From Pseudomonas putida (GTDB lineage: Bacteria; Pseudomonadota; Gammaproteobacteria; Pseudomonadales; Pseudomonadaceae): a DNA stretch of 64,000 bases. This document shows positions 9,508 through 18,036 of the stretch, piece by piece. The notes beneath the pieces are model-generated. The model made no database searches. It saw only the letters and a program-made list of their open reading frames with translations, and was not told the DNA's origin. The position numbers and the translations under genes were made by a program. The stretch lies in assembly GCF_016406145.1 (NCBI RefSeq), contig NZ_CP066306.1:3596001-3660000 (forward strand). Direction: 5' to 3'. The stretch's first letter is position 1. Every line of letters starts with the position of its first letter.

Positions 9508-10148
9508 TTAGGCTCGGGCTAATGGGTCAGCGTCCGCACCGGCGATCACACCAGAATCATGCAGACGCGCAATTTCGATTCCTGACAGGCCTAGGACATC
9601 GTGCAGTACCTCATCGGTATGAGTACCCAGCAACGGAGCAGGCGAACCAAGCCCTGGAGCAATCCCTTCAAATCTGGCTGCAATTTTAGCGTTTATGTGG
9701 CAACCGACGCCCTGAGTGTTGAGGGTTTCGAATATAGGATTGTGGAGCCCAACGCGAGGATCGTCATCGAGCAATTGCTTCACACTCGAATACTTGCCCC
9801 ATGACACTTGGAACTGATCGAGCCGCTCTGCAACACTGTTAATGAGCGACTGCGGAACCAGGGCTCCTGCAGGCCGACGATAGCGTTTCTTCCTTCATAG
9901 CGCTGTATTTCATCACTGAAATCAAGGCGATGCTGAGCCTCAAACTGAACAATCTGAAGTTCAAGGTCGCAGCATGCAACGAGCGAGCGCCACTGTGATG
10001 CGGTTATAGCAGCGACCATGAGACGCTGACCATCAGCGGTTTCAAAGTCCCGTCCAAACGCGCCATAGATGTGATTATCTACCGGGGCCCGATCACGATT
10101 AAGTACATCAGCTTCAGCCGAATTTCCCGCCATCATTTCACTGATCAC
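9508..10148 (-). pseudogene. CaiB/BaiF-family CoA transferase, truncated and frameshifted
   Basis: Two overlapping frames together make the C-terminal part of a type III CoA transferase. Frame one (10148 to 9780) carries NHIYGAFGRDFETADGQRLMVAAIT and a W-R-S-L segment. After a frameshift near 9800 frame two continues to 9508 with LLDDDPRV, the PAPLLGTHTDEVLHDVLGL motif and the family's usual end. The N-terminal half with the catalytic aspartate is missing. The break near 10150 abuts unrelated DNA. Confidence 0.75.
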
Positions 10149-10437
10149 CGGGAGCTTTCCTGCTCTTAAAGTGAGCAGAAGCAGTTGAACACCTGGGTCA
10201 GTTTTCGTTCAACGGCAACACTATTTGGTCCGCTGCCGCGGGGCCGGATAGCTCAGCTGCATATGTGTGATCGATCAGCGCTAAGCCCACATTTCTTCCT
10301 ATTCGATGTACCCGAGGTGTTTTCACATAGCCTGGATCCTCTGCAGGCAGTCAGGATTCGACGAAGATGGTGGTCGCTAAAGTCCGTGAGTAAAGGCCAC
10401 CTGCGGCGCGGGAGGCCTATGCAACATGCTTCACATT
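10149..10437. other. Short mosaic of non-coding fragments
   Basis: About 290 bases between two minus-strand genes. No coding frame is credible. It contains a 15-of-16-base match to the terminal repeat of the IS1182-family element found at 60446-62123 (see 10319-10334), so it is probably scar DNA from past insertions. Confidence 0.4.
10319..10334. repeat. Solo IS1182-type terminal repeat
   Basis: GTTTTCACATAGCCTG differs by one base from the right end of the IS1182-family element at 62108-62123 (GTTTTCACACAGCCTG). No transposase lies next to it. Confidence 0.5.
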
Positions 10438-10707
10438 TTATTTCTGATCGGCAGCAAGGCGTCTTGCACACCCCACTCCCCAAGCCAATGCCCGAGTCAT
10501 AGATTCGCCCGGTCGAGATAAGAATACCTCTTCATAAAGCGCCATCCCGCAGTGTGCATACACGCCAATGAACATCTGCGTCTGGCCAGTTCGGGCAAGC
10601 CTGACCTGGACATCAATCGAGGTACCGTCATTCAGCTCCTCGTCATGACTCCGGTGATGAAGCGCTGGATCGGCCCAAGCCCAAAAAACCTCACCGCGTA
10701 TCCGCAT
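10438..10707 (-). CDS. Small conserved-type hypothetical protein
   Basis: An 89-residue soluble protein with an AGGAG box 7 bases before its ATG, which supports a real gene. It contains GTSIDVQVRLARTGQTQMFIGVY and ends in GCARRLAADQK. The pattern is alpha/beta without signal peptide or membrane segment. It resembles small Pseudomonas hypothetical proteins of about 90 residues, but I cannot name a function. It stands alone between pseudogenes. Confidence 0.65.
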   Translation of the reverse strand: MRIRGEVFWAWADPALHHRSHDEELNDGTSIDVQVRLARTGQTQMFIGVYAHCGMALYEEVFLSRPGESMTRALAWGVGCARRLAADQK

Positions 10708-10876
10708 GCCGCTCTCCTGCGATTTTAGTTTTCTAGTCTAACAACATAGCGCGGGGTGGTAAGATTTCAACTCTCAAGGAGATTGTCGGCTCTCATTTAG
10801 ACCGTCGGCAGGAAAACCCACAAAACTACTCCTACGAAGAAGCTGGAAATGCCGTGGCAGCTGTGGCAGCACCAGG

Positions 10877-11604
10877 TTATAAATGCCTAATCCGGATGAA
10901 GAGAGTATAATCGCTTCGACTGTCGTTCCCCTCTTCAGTTAACTCCACCTCCATCCAGACACCATCTTTCGCGACGTTTCCCGACACAATGAATAGTCCG
11001 GGACCAAGTCCCGCCACAGATCCCCTTTTCTCGGCTGAATAGTGTGAGTATCGCCGCTTCAGCTCGAAGATGTATGATAGCGCCTGGGGGACAGGCTCAC
11101 CCGAATTGCGAACACTGATCCGTGGAATCCCACACCTTACCCACCGTAACCTTGATTGAGGCCGTTGAATCAACATAGAGCAGGGCATTACTTATCAGGC
11201 TGGTGAACAACTGAGATATGCGGTCAGAGTCGAATTGACCGGTGATTCGCACCTGTTTATTCAGAAAGATCTTCGCTTGCGAAACCGCAGTGTTTAGCTC
11301 AGCAACAATATCGCGGCAAATCGAGTTCAACTCCACCTTCCGCAAGTCAACTGAATGCCTGTTCCCAGCTTGCAACGGGCCAGATCAAGTAGATCATTGA
11401 TCAGGAAGTTACTCCAGCGTGCGCTGTGACAACTGATCCATACCCCGTAATTGATTTTACAAGTGATTCGTCAATCGCTTCGTTGAACCGAATCATGTTC
11501 TGGATGGGATCGGCCTCTTCGAGCATTTTGTGGGTCAGCCAGAGCGACAATATGCTTTTACGCAGCGCCCGATATCGCGCCGAGGTACCGTTTGCACACC
11601 GCAA
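10877..11604 (-). pseudogene. Sensor histidine kinase with RsbRD-like N-terminus, frameshifted
   Basis: Three frames cover pieces of one kinase. The first (11604 to about 11401) has RYRALRKSILSLWL and MIRFNEAIDESLVKSI, as in kinases with an RsbRD-like sensor. The second (11375-11097) has the N-box RISQLFTSLISNALLY. The third (11188-10877) has a G2-like AGLGPGLFIVSGNVAKDG. The dimerisation histidine is not recognisable and two frameshifts separate the pieces. Traces of the sensor part may extend to about 11830. Confidence 0.7.
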
Positions 11605-11853
11605 ACACTATGATCGGTACGTCCATCAAGAAGCCCCCGCACTCTTGGAGCATTTCGCCGCCCACTCACTCGTCGGTCCGGCCTGTCGGCTCTCTGCGCA
11701 CGGATGCCATTACCTGGCTGAAAGAAATCCTCAGCGGTGTCGGCGCAGCTCCATCTTTCCTGGATTATATGCCAAGCGGATCTGTACCGCTTCGTCTATT
11801 GCTTCATGTTCCCAGCGCCCCGATGACTAGGTGTTAGTTTCAAAATAGCGCTA

Positions 11854-13083
11854 TTAGCGAGCGGCTACGAGCCGGTGTCGACCTGAGGTATACCCGAAAT
11901 ACAGCATCGCTACGCCTACCACGCTAAGAAATATCTCAATGTGCGCATAGCCAATGGCCGGCCTGTAAAGTACCCCGACCAGCAGCGGCCCGAGTGCGCC
12001 CAGGCCGTAACCGACGCCTTGCACCATGCTCGAAAGCTCTGCCGCGACCTGTGCATTTGCCGAGCGCAGCACAATCATGGTGATGGCGATGGAAGTCAGG
12101 GCGCCCTGCCCGATGCCTTGTACCCCAGCCCATAGCCATACAGTGCCGAGCGGCGCGGACAGGCATCCAAGGAAACCGACCGTGGTGAGCACCACCACAA
12201 CCACATTGAACCAGGATTGATTCGGCAAGCGTGTGGCTATCAGCGGCCCGAGCAGGCAAGCGACAATTTGCAGCAGGATCGAACTGGAGACGACGACGCT
12301 GGACTGCAGCGGCGTCATCCCCCGGCCATTCAGAAACGGGGCCAACCAGCCGAGCACGGTGAACGAATACATCGACTGCAGCACCATGAACAGCGTAAGT
12401 TGCCAGGCTAGCGCGCAACGCCACACCCCTAGTACGCGCGGCGCAGCCTTGGGTGCCAGCGCCCTGCCCTTGGGCAGTTGGAAAATCCAGCAGGCACAGG
12501 CTGCCGCTGCGGGCACTGACCACAGCGCCAACGCCGTTGTCCAGCCACCGCCCAAGGTGCTTTGCAGCGCCAGGGTGAACCCTGCGGCAGTCGCCGCACC
12601 GCTCAACAGCGCCATGGAGTAGAGGCCGGCCATCAGCCCGGTGATATTGGCGAAGTCACGTTTGATAAGCCCAGGCAGCAATACGTTGATGACGGCGATG
12701 GCACTGCCGATAACGATCGAACCGACCACCAGGCCGCTGACGTTCCCAGCGCCACGTATCAATAGTCCCACGGACAACGCCGCCATCAATACCAATATCG
12801 TGCGTTCTGTGCCCATTTTGCGGGCAAGCCAGGGCGCCACGGGCGCGAACAACCCCAGGCAGAGTACCGGCAGCGTGGTAATTGCACTGGCGGCGGCAGG
12901 CGGCAGGCCCAATTTGCTTGATATATCGGCAAGCACAGCCGCAAGGCTTGGGTATGCAGTGCGCAGGTTGAAGGCTACGAAAATAATGCTGCAGGCGAAA
13001 TAAAAAAGCCGCGAGCCCTTGGCAATTGCGCCAGGTTGCGGCAGCTCCTGTTCATTGCGAGCGTGCGCTGCTGTGTGCTCCAC
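11854..13083 (-). CDS. MFS transporter of the CynX/NimT type
   Basis: A 409-residue major facilitator with about 12 membrane segments. The N-terminal FVAFNLRTAYPSLAAVLADI and the LGLFAPVAPWLARKMG loop are typical of CynX (cyanate) and NimT (nitroimidazole) transporters. The start is GTG at 13083, with AAGGAGG 7 bases upstream. It follows creatinase in the same direction, but a terminator lies between them, so it may be read through only partly. Its place in the creatinine island suggests export or import of a related nitrogen compound such as urea, creatine or a hydantoin. The substrate is not known. Confidence 0.85.
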   Translation of the reverse strand: MEHTAAHARNEQELPQPGAIAKGSRLFYFACSIIFVAFNLRTAYPSLAAVLADISSKLGLPPAAASAITTLPVLCLGLFAPVAPWLARKMGTERTILVLMAALSVGLLIRGAGNVSGLVVGSIVIGSAIAVINVLLPGLIKRDFANITGLMAGLYSMALLSGAATAAGFTLALQSTLGGGWTTALALWSVPAAAACACWIFQLPKGRALAPKAAPRVLGVWRCALAWQLTLFMVLQSMYSFTVLGWLAPFLNGRGMTPLQSSVVVSSSILLQIVACLLGPLIATRLPNQSWFNVVVVVLTTVGFLGCLSAPLGTVWLWAGVQGIGQGALTSIAITMIVLRSANAQVAAELSSMVQGVGYGLGALGPLLVGVLYRPAIGYAHIEIFLSVVGVAMLYFGYTSGRHRLVAAR

Positions 13084-13127
13084 GCGTGTCCTCCTTGAAC
13101 CTTGGGCAATGACAAAGCCATGCAGAT

Positions 13128-13156
13128 AAAAAAAGCCGCACAGTTTCCTGTACGGC
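13128..13156 (-). terminator. Intrinsic terminator after creatinase
   Basis: Read leftward: GCCGTACAG, loop GAAA, CTGTGCGGC (one mismatch), then seven U. It lies 8 bp past the creatinase stop and should end the importer-creatinase transcript before the MFS gene. Confidence 0.85.
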
Positions 13157-13164
13157 GTGCTCGC

Positions 13165-14376
13165 TTACTTCTTGATGATGTTGTGTTCCGGGCCGTATGG
13201 GAACTTGGTGATGTTTTCAGCGCCGTTTTCGTTGACGATCAGAATGTCATGTTCGCGGTAGCCACCGGCACCCGGCAGGCCTTCGGGCAGCATGATCATC
13301 GGCTCGATGGACACGACCATGCCAGGTTCCAGCACGGTGTCGATGTCTTCGCGCAGCTCAAGGCCCGCTTCACGACCGTAGTAATGGCTCAGGGTGCCGA
13401 ACGAATGGCCGTAACCGAAGGTGCGGTATTGCAGCAGGTCGTGCTCGAGGAAAATCTCGTTCAACTGATGGGCGATATCGCTGCAGCGCATGCCAGGCTT
13501 GATCAGCTTCAGGCCGGCCTCGTGGACCTTGACGTTTACCTCCCACAGGCGCAGGTGCTCATCGGAGCAATGGTCGAGGAACAGTGTGCGCTCCAGCGCG
13601 GTGTAGTAACCGGCGATCATCGGGAAGCAGTTGAGGCTCAGAATGTCGCCCTTGTTGACCTTGCGCGAGGTGACCGGGTTGTGCGCGCCATCGGTGTTGA
13701 TACCGGATTGGAACCAGGTCCAGGTGTCCATCAGTTCGGCATCGGGGAAGGTGCGGGCAATTTCACGGACCATGGCCTGGGTGGCGTGCAGCGCCACTTC
13801 GTACTCAGGCACCTGGTCTCGCAAGGCCTCGACCACCGCAGCACCACCAATATCGGCAACCCGGGCGCCGTGACGAATGATGGCGTGTTCTTCAGCCGAC
13901 TTGATCATGCGCATACGCATGCACGGCGCGGCAACGTCCACCAGCTCGGCCTGCGGATAGCGGCTGGCCAATTTGTCGCGGTTGACCAAGTTGAGGTGAT
14001 CGAACTCGATACCGATACGTCCGGCCTTGGGCAAGGCTTGTTGAATCGCGACAAAATAGTTATCGCGCTGCCAGTCGGTGTAGATGATGTTTTCGGTGCC
14101 CACGGTACGTCGCCATGGCTGGCCACCGTCGATGTTGGCACTGATCGACACCACGGCATCCTGAGTCACCACTAGGGCATAAGGACGGCCGAACGAGCAA
14201 TACAGGAAATCGCTGTAGTAGTTGATGTTGTGATACGACGTGAAGACGGCGGCATCGATATTGTTCTGGGCCAGGTAGCTGCGCAACTTGGATTGACGGT
14301 TGGCGTATTCCTGGTGCGAGAACGTCGGCTTAACTTTTTCGCCGTTGTGAATCTGTATTGTTTTCGGCATTTGCAT
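13165..14376 (-). CDS. Creatinase (creatine amidinohydrolase, EC 3.5.3.3)
   Basis: Hydrolyses creatine to sarcosine and urea in the cytoplasm. The 403-residue product starts MQMPKT and matches P. putida creatinase almost throughout, for example HNINYYSDFLYCSFGRPYAL, TWTWFQSGINTDGAHNP and GYGHSFGTLSHYYGREAGLE. The catalytic histidine falls at residue 232, its published position. The fold is the 'pita-bread' of M24 peptidases, but creatinase uses no metal. I chose the ATG at 14376 because AAGGA stands 8 bases upstream and the length equals that of the characterised enzyme; a longer frame to 14541 has no support. It lies downstream of the importer genes on the same strand, 316 bp after the DJ-1-like gene. 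Confidence 0.97.
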   Translation of the reverse strand: MQMPKTIQIHNGEKVKPTFSHQEYANRQSKLRSYLAQNNIDAAVFTSYHNINYYSDFLYCSFGRPYALVVTQDAVVSISANIDGGQPWRRTVGTENIIYTDWQRDNYFVAIQQALPKAGRIGIEFDHLNLVNRDKLASRYPQAELVDVAAPCMRMRMIKSAEEHAIIRHGARVADIGGAAVVEALRDQVPEYEVALHATQAMVREIARTFPDAELMDTWTWFQSGINTDGAHNPVTSRKVNKGDILSLNCFPMIAGYYTALERTLFLDHCSDEHLRLWEVNVKVHEAGLKLIKPGMRCSDIAHQLNEIFLEHDLLQYRTFGYGHSFGTLSHYYGREAGLELREDIDTVLEPGMVVSIEPMIMLPEGLPGAGGYREHDILIVNENGAENITKFPYGPEHNIIKK

Positions 14377-14692
14377 GTCTTCAGTCCTTGGTAGGTGATC
14401 AGTAGAGAGGCCCTGTTGTCGGTGCCACTGGAGATCATTCGAACAGATAAACGGGGGGCTTTTTTGTGCGAATCCGACCCCTAGATGATCAGATCCGCCT
14501 TGCTGTAAATACCGCTCTGGAAAGGACAATATTGCCCGCAACGGCCGTTCAGGCCTCGCTGCAGAAAGCAGATGCAGAGGCTATCGATGAGGTAAAATGA
14601 AGGAGAGGAAACGTGCAATGCCGCGCCCATTGCAGGTGCGGATCAAGATAATGCTCGAGGCAGGTTCATCTCTGGTAGCGGGCGAGCACGCG
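14377..14692. other. Gap between creatinase and the DJ-1-like gene
   Basis: 316 bases without a credible gene. It is long enough to hold a separate promoter for creatinase reading leftward. I see no clear hairpin with a U run, so read-through from the importer operon is also possible. Confidence 0.4.
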
Positions 14693-15085
14693 CTACGGGC
14701 TCAACCGGGCGATTCCGATCAGCTCGGTCAATTCGCCCACATCGAGCGTGCGGCAAGTAGGTTTGGTCAGCAGCGCCAGCGACTCCCGCACGCTGTCATC
14801 GGTACACAACTGCAACTCACTGCCTAGGCACAGAATCAGCACATCCAGAGGCTTGGCCTGGCTTAGTTGTACGGTAGCCATCACGATACCATTGTTGGCC
14901 TTCAGCGGCTGGCCCTGAAGGCTCAGTATCTGCCATTCGCAGACCACGCAGCGGGCCACGTCGTTGGCTTGGCGCAAGGGTTCCAGCGCAGCGGCCAAGG
15001 CGTAGAAATCGAACCCTTCGGCCAGCAGGAAGCCAATACGCACGGCGCTGGCCAGGTTTTCGCTGGTTTCAGTCAATTGCTGCAT
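14693..15085 (-). CDS. Orphan DJ-1/PfpI-like domain, GlxA N-terminal type, no HTH
   Basis: A 130-residue protein starting MQQLTETSEN, with GAAGGAGG just before the ATG at 15085. The sequence RIGFLLAEGFDFYALAAALEPLRQAN is the opening of the DJ-1/PfpI-like sensor half of GlxA-type AraC regulators, as in the full-length regulator at 21919. The protein stops where that half normally goes on, and no AraC domain follows in any frame in the remaining space. It has a good ribosome site and sits in the importer operon (86 bp after the ATPase), so it may be a functional ligand-binding fragment rather than debris. A truncated relic is the alternative. Confidence 0.6.
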   Translation of the reverse strand: MQQLTETSENLASAVRIGFLLAEGFDFYALAAALEPLRQANDVARCVVCEWQILSLQGQPLKANNGIVMATVQLSQAKPLDVLILCLGSELQLCTDDSVRESLALLTKPTCRTLDVGELTELIGIARLSP

Positions 15086-15171
15086 GTACTGCCTCCTTCG
15101 GGTCAACTGGGCGTGGGTACATCTACCATTGTCCACGCCACCGCCCCTGCAGAGATGTCAGATATCGACCT

Positions 15172-16260
15172 CTAATTGCCACGTAAAATCAGCGCCCGCG
15201 CGTCGTCCCACCCGGCATGCACCGTCTGCCCACCCTTGAGCCCAAGCAAGTCGTAATCCGCGTGCAGCCTCTGCACTTGCAGTTCCAGCCCGTTGGCGGT
15301 TTCCAGGTAGACGTTGACCATCGAACCGATGAACTCCTCTCCCACCACGGTACACTCCAGGCGGCTGGTGCTGGTCGGTTGTACGGCCAGGTTGATATGC
15401 TCGGCACTGATGCACAGGGTGACCTCTTCACCTACCTCGACAGGTCGGTCTTCGGGCAAGCGCGCCAGAAAGCGGCCATGCGCCGAGTTCAGTTGCACCA
15501 GCCCGGTGTCGTCGAGGCCAAGCACGACGCCGTCAAACATGTTCTTGCCGCCGACGAACTCAGCGACAAAACGGTTGTGCGGTTCGAAGAAAATAGCCTT
15601 GGGCGTGCCAATCTGCTCGACCCGGCCACGGCTCATGATCACCACGCGGTCAGCCATGGCGAAGGCTTCTGATTGGCTGTGAGTGACATAGACGAAGGTG
15701 ATGCCAAGGTCCTTCTGCAACCCAGTCAACACCGCCTGCATGCGCACGCTCAGGTGCGCATCGAGGGCACTGAGCGGTTCGTCCAGCAGCAGTATCGGGG
15801 GCTCGGTAACCAGTGAACGCGCCAGCGCCACCCGCTGCCGTTGCCCGCCAGAAAGCATGCTGATATCACGCTTGGCAAACTCGCCCAAGTCCAGGCGCTC
15901 TAGCCATTGCAGGGCTTTTTTGCGCCGTTCGGCTTTGCCCATGCCGCGCATGCGCAAACCGAACTCAACGTTTTCAAGCACGGTCAGAAAGGGGAACAGC
16001 GCCAGGTTCTGCCACACCAGTGGGGTGTCCCTTTGCCAGGAATACAGGTCGTTGATGCGCTCGCCGTTCAAGCGAATTTCGCCGCTGCTGGGCTTGTCGA
16101 GCCCGGCAAGCATGCGCAGCGTGGTGGTTTTACCACAGCCACTGGAACCCATGATCGCAACGAACTCGCCCTTGTGGATTTCCAGGTTCATCGGTTCGAC
16201 AGCGACGTAACTGCCAAAGTTTTTGGCTACGTTATCGAATACCACTAACGGTTGAGTCAT
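15172..16260 (-). CDS. ABC importer ATPase, PotA type
   Basis: A 362-residue ATP-binding subunit energising import. Visible motifs are Walker A GSSGCGKTTT, Q-loop VWQNLALFP, signature LSGGQRQR, Walker B ILLLDEPLSALD and the H-loop histidine in YVTHSQSEA. The C-terminal third is a TOBE/OB regulatory domain as in PotA and other spermidine/putrescine-type importers. I chose the ATG at 16260 (AGGAG 6 bases upstream) over an upstream start at 16347. It is 28 bp after the second permease gene. The context with creatinase and creatininase points to creatine or creatinine as substrate, which is inference. Confidence 0.92.
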   Translation of the reverse strand: MTQPLVVFDNVAKNFGSYVAVEPMNLEIHKGEFVAIMGSSGCGKTTTLRMLAGLDKPSSGEIRLNGERINDLYSWQRDTPLVWQNLALFPFLTVLENVEFGLRMRGMGKAERRKKALQWLERLDLGEFAKRDISMLSGGQRQRVALARSLVTEPPILLLDEPLSALDAHLSVRMQAVLTGLQKDLGITFVYVTHSQSEAFAMADRVVIMSRGRVEQIGTPKAIFFEPHNRFVAEFVGGKNMFDGVVLGLDDTGLVQLNSAHGRFLARLPEDRPVEVGEEVTLCISAEHINLAVQPTSTSRLECTVVGEEFIGSMVNVYLETANGLELQVQRLHADYDLLGLKGGQTVHAGWDDARALILRGN

Positions 16261-16288
16261 GGCGAGCTCCTGCGTCGGCATTGGATGT

Positions 16289-17098
16289 TCAGCTGTTTTT
16301 GCCGTATGCCGGTTTCTTCTGCCGGCGCATGAGCAAAACCTGGGCAACGATCGTCAGCGTAATCGTGGTCATGAAAACGATCGTGCCTATCGCATTGATG
16401 GTCGGGCTGACCTGCCCTTGCAAGGTATTGAGGATGCGTACCGGGACTGTCTCGTTAAGCCCCGAGACGAACCAGGCCACCGCGAACTCGTCGAACGACA
16501 CGGCCATGGTCACGAACAGTGCGGCGAAAATGCTCGGGGCGGTGAACGGCAGGATCACGTAGCGCATGGCCTGCCATTGGCTGGCACCCAGGTTCCAGGC
16601 AGCGGCCTCCAGCTGCGGCTCCATCTGCGCCAGGCGCATGCGAATCACCGCCATGGCGAAGGGTGAGCACATGACGATGTGGCAGATCATGACGGCATAC
16701 AGCTCGCCGGACAGGCCGATTCGCGACAAGAACGCGAGCATCGCCAGGCCCAGAATCACTACCGGAATGGTCGGTGGCAGCAGTGCCAATGCCATGTACA
16801 CCGACTTGCCAAAAAAGTGATAACGAAAGTCGGTGTAGGCTGCAGTGAAGCCCAACAGCGTGGAAACCAGCGATACCACCACACCAACCACCAGGCTGTT
16901 GTTGAAGGCTTGCCAGACTTGCGGGTCGGCGGCAATCGCCTCGTACCAGCGCAAACTGAAGCCACCCAAGGGCAAGGAAGGAAAGCGGTCGACGTCGAAG
17001 GAAAACACGAAGCTGCCAATGATTGGCGTGAGGATGAACAAGAACACCAGCACTACGAAGCTGCGCAGCATGAAATTGATGACTCGATGTTCGTTCAT
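16289..17098 (-). CDS. ABC importer permease, PotC type
   Basis: A 269-residue inner-membrane permease with six predicted membrane segments. Its EAA loop reads EAAAWNLGASQWQAMRYVILP, which contacts the ATPase. The start MNEHRVINFML at 17098 has AGGAGG directly upstream and overlaps the other permease gene by ATGA. A longer frame to 17191 would overlap that gene heavily and is rejected. It is one of the two permeases of the presumed creatine/creatinine importer. Confidence 0.92.
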   Translation of the reverse strand: MNEHRVINFMLRSFVVLVFLFILTPIIGSFVFSFDVDRFPSLPLGGFSLRWYEAIAADPQVWQAFNNSLVVGVVVSLVSTLLGFTAAYTDFRYHFFGKSVYMALALLPPTIPVVILGLAMLAFLSRIGLSGELYAVMICHIVMCSPFAMAVIRMRLAQMEPQLEAAAWNLGASQWQAMRYVILPFTAPSIFAALFVTMAVSFDEFAVAWFVSGLNETVPVRILNTLQGQVSPTINAIGTIVFMTTITLTIVAQVLLMRRQKKPAYGKNS

Positions 17099-18012
17099 GC
17101 GCGCCTCCTGTAGGCGTAGCGAACCATCAGGAACGCTGTCGCCAGCAAAGTCACGATCATCGTTGTGGCAATAACCGCAGCGCGTGGCCATTGCTGCCCC
17201 GATTTGGTCGTGTCGGTAATCAAGGTGCTCAAGGTTGGTGGTTGGCCACCCCCCAGATACAGCGGGCTGACAAAGTCACCGAAGGTCATGATGAAACAGA
17301 ACAGCGCGGCGATGACGATGCCGACCCGCGTCGACGGTAGCACTACCCCAAATACCGTGCGCAAGCGGCCCGCGCGCAAGTTGTGCGCAGCTTCGATCAG
17401 CGTGCGGTCGATGTACATGAGGCTGAACAACTGCAGCAACACCACCAGCGGCAGGCACAGGGTGAAGTAACCCACATAGCTGCCAAAGGTGGTATTGAGC
17501 ATGGGCAACGGGCCAACCCCCAGCAACGCCAGGGCGCTATTGAGCAGCCCTTGGTCACTGAGAAAGACTTGCCAGGAATAGGTGCGCACCAGGTAACTGG
17601 TAAAAAATGGCGTGATCAACATCAGCACCAACCATTGCCGGGTTGATTCGCGGAACTTGAAGGCAATGGTATAAGCGCACGGAAAAGCCACGGCACTAAT
17701 CAGCACACTGGCGCCCGCCGCCATCGCCCAGGTGTGCAAGTACGCATCCCAGAAGTACTCGCGGCTGAACAGGTACTTCCAGTTCAGCCACTCGAACGCA
17801 GGGACCATGCGAAAGTTGCGCACCAGCCAAAAGCTGATGGTCAGCAGAAACAATAAGGGCGCTACAAAAAACAGCAGTTGCCAGACCAGTATCGGCAGAG
17901 ACAGGCTCAGCCCATACCCCGGCAGGCGCCAGGTGCGCTTGCCGAACTGCCCACGCGTGCGTGCAGGCTCCTCACTGGCGGGCAGTGGGGGCGATAGCTT
18001 GTTCGAAATCAT
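17095..18012 (-). CDS. ABC importer permease, PotB type
   Basis: A 305-residue permease with an N-terminal cytoplasmic stretch and six membrane segments. The EAA-like loop is IEAAHNLRAGRLRTVFGVVLP. A GAGGAG box precedes the ATG. It lies 24 bp after the binding-protein gene and is coupled to the PotC-type gene. Confidence 0.92.
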   Translation of the reverse strand: MISNKLSPPLPASEEPARTRGQFGKRTWRLPGYGLSLSLPILVWQLLFFVAPLLFLLTISFWLVRNFRMVPAFEWLNWKYLFSREYFWDAYLHTWAMAAGASVLISAVAFPCAYTIAFKFRESTRQWLVLMLITPFFTSYLVRTYSWQVFLSDQGLLNSALALLGVGPLPMLNTTFGSYVGYFTLCLPLVVLLQLFSLMYIDRTLIEAAHNLRAGRLRTVFGVVLPSTRVGIVIAALFCFIMTFGDFVSPLYLGGGQPPTLSTLITDTTKSGQQWPRAAVIATTMIVTLLATAFLMVRYAYRRRA

Positions 18013-18036
18013 TACGCCGCTCCTCGGTAAGCGCCA

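Noticed and set aside
13102..14175. Long plus-strand frame of 357 codons opposite creatinase
   Set aside because: It is exactly antisense to a certain gene, has no family motif or ribosome site, and arises from codon bias in GC-rich DNA.
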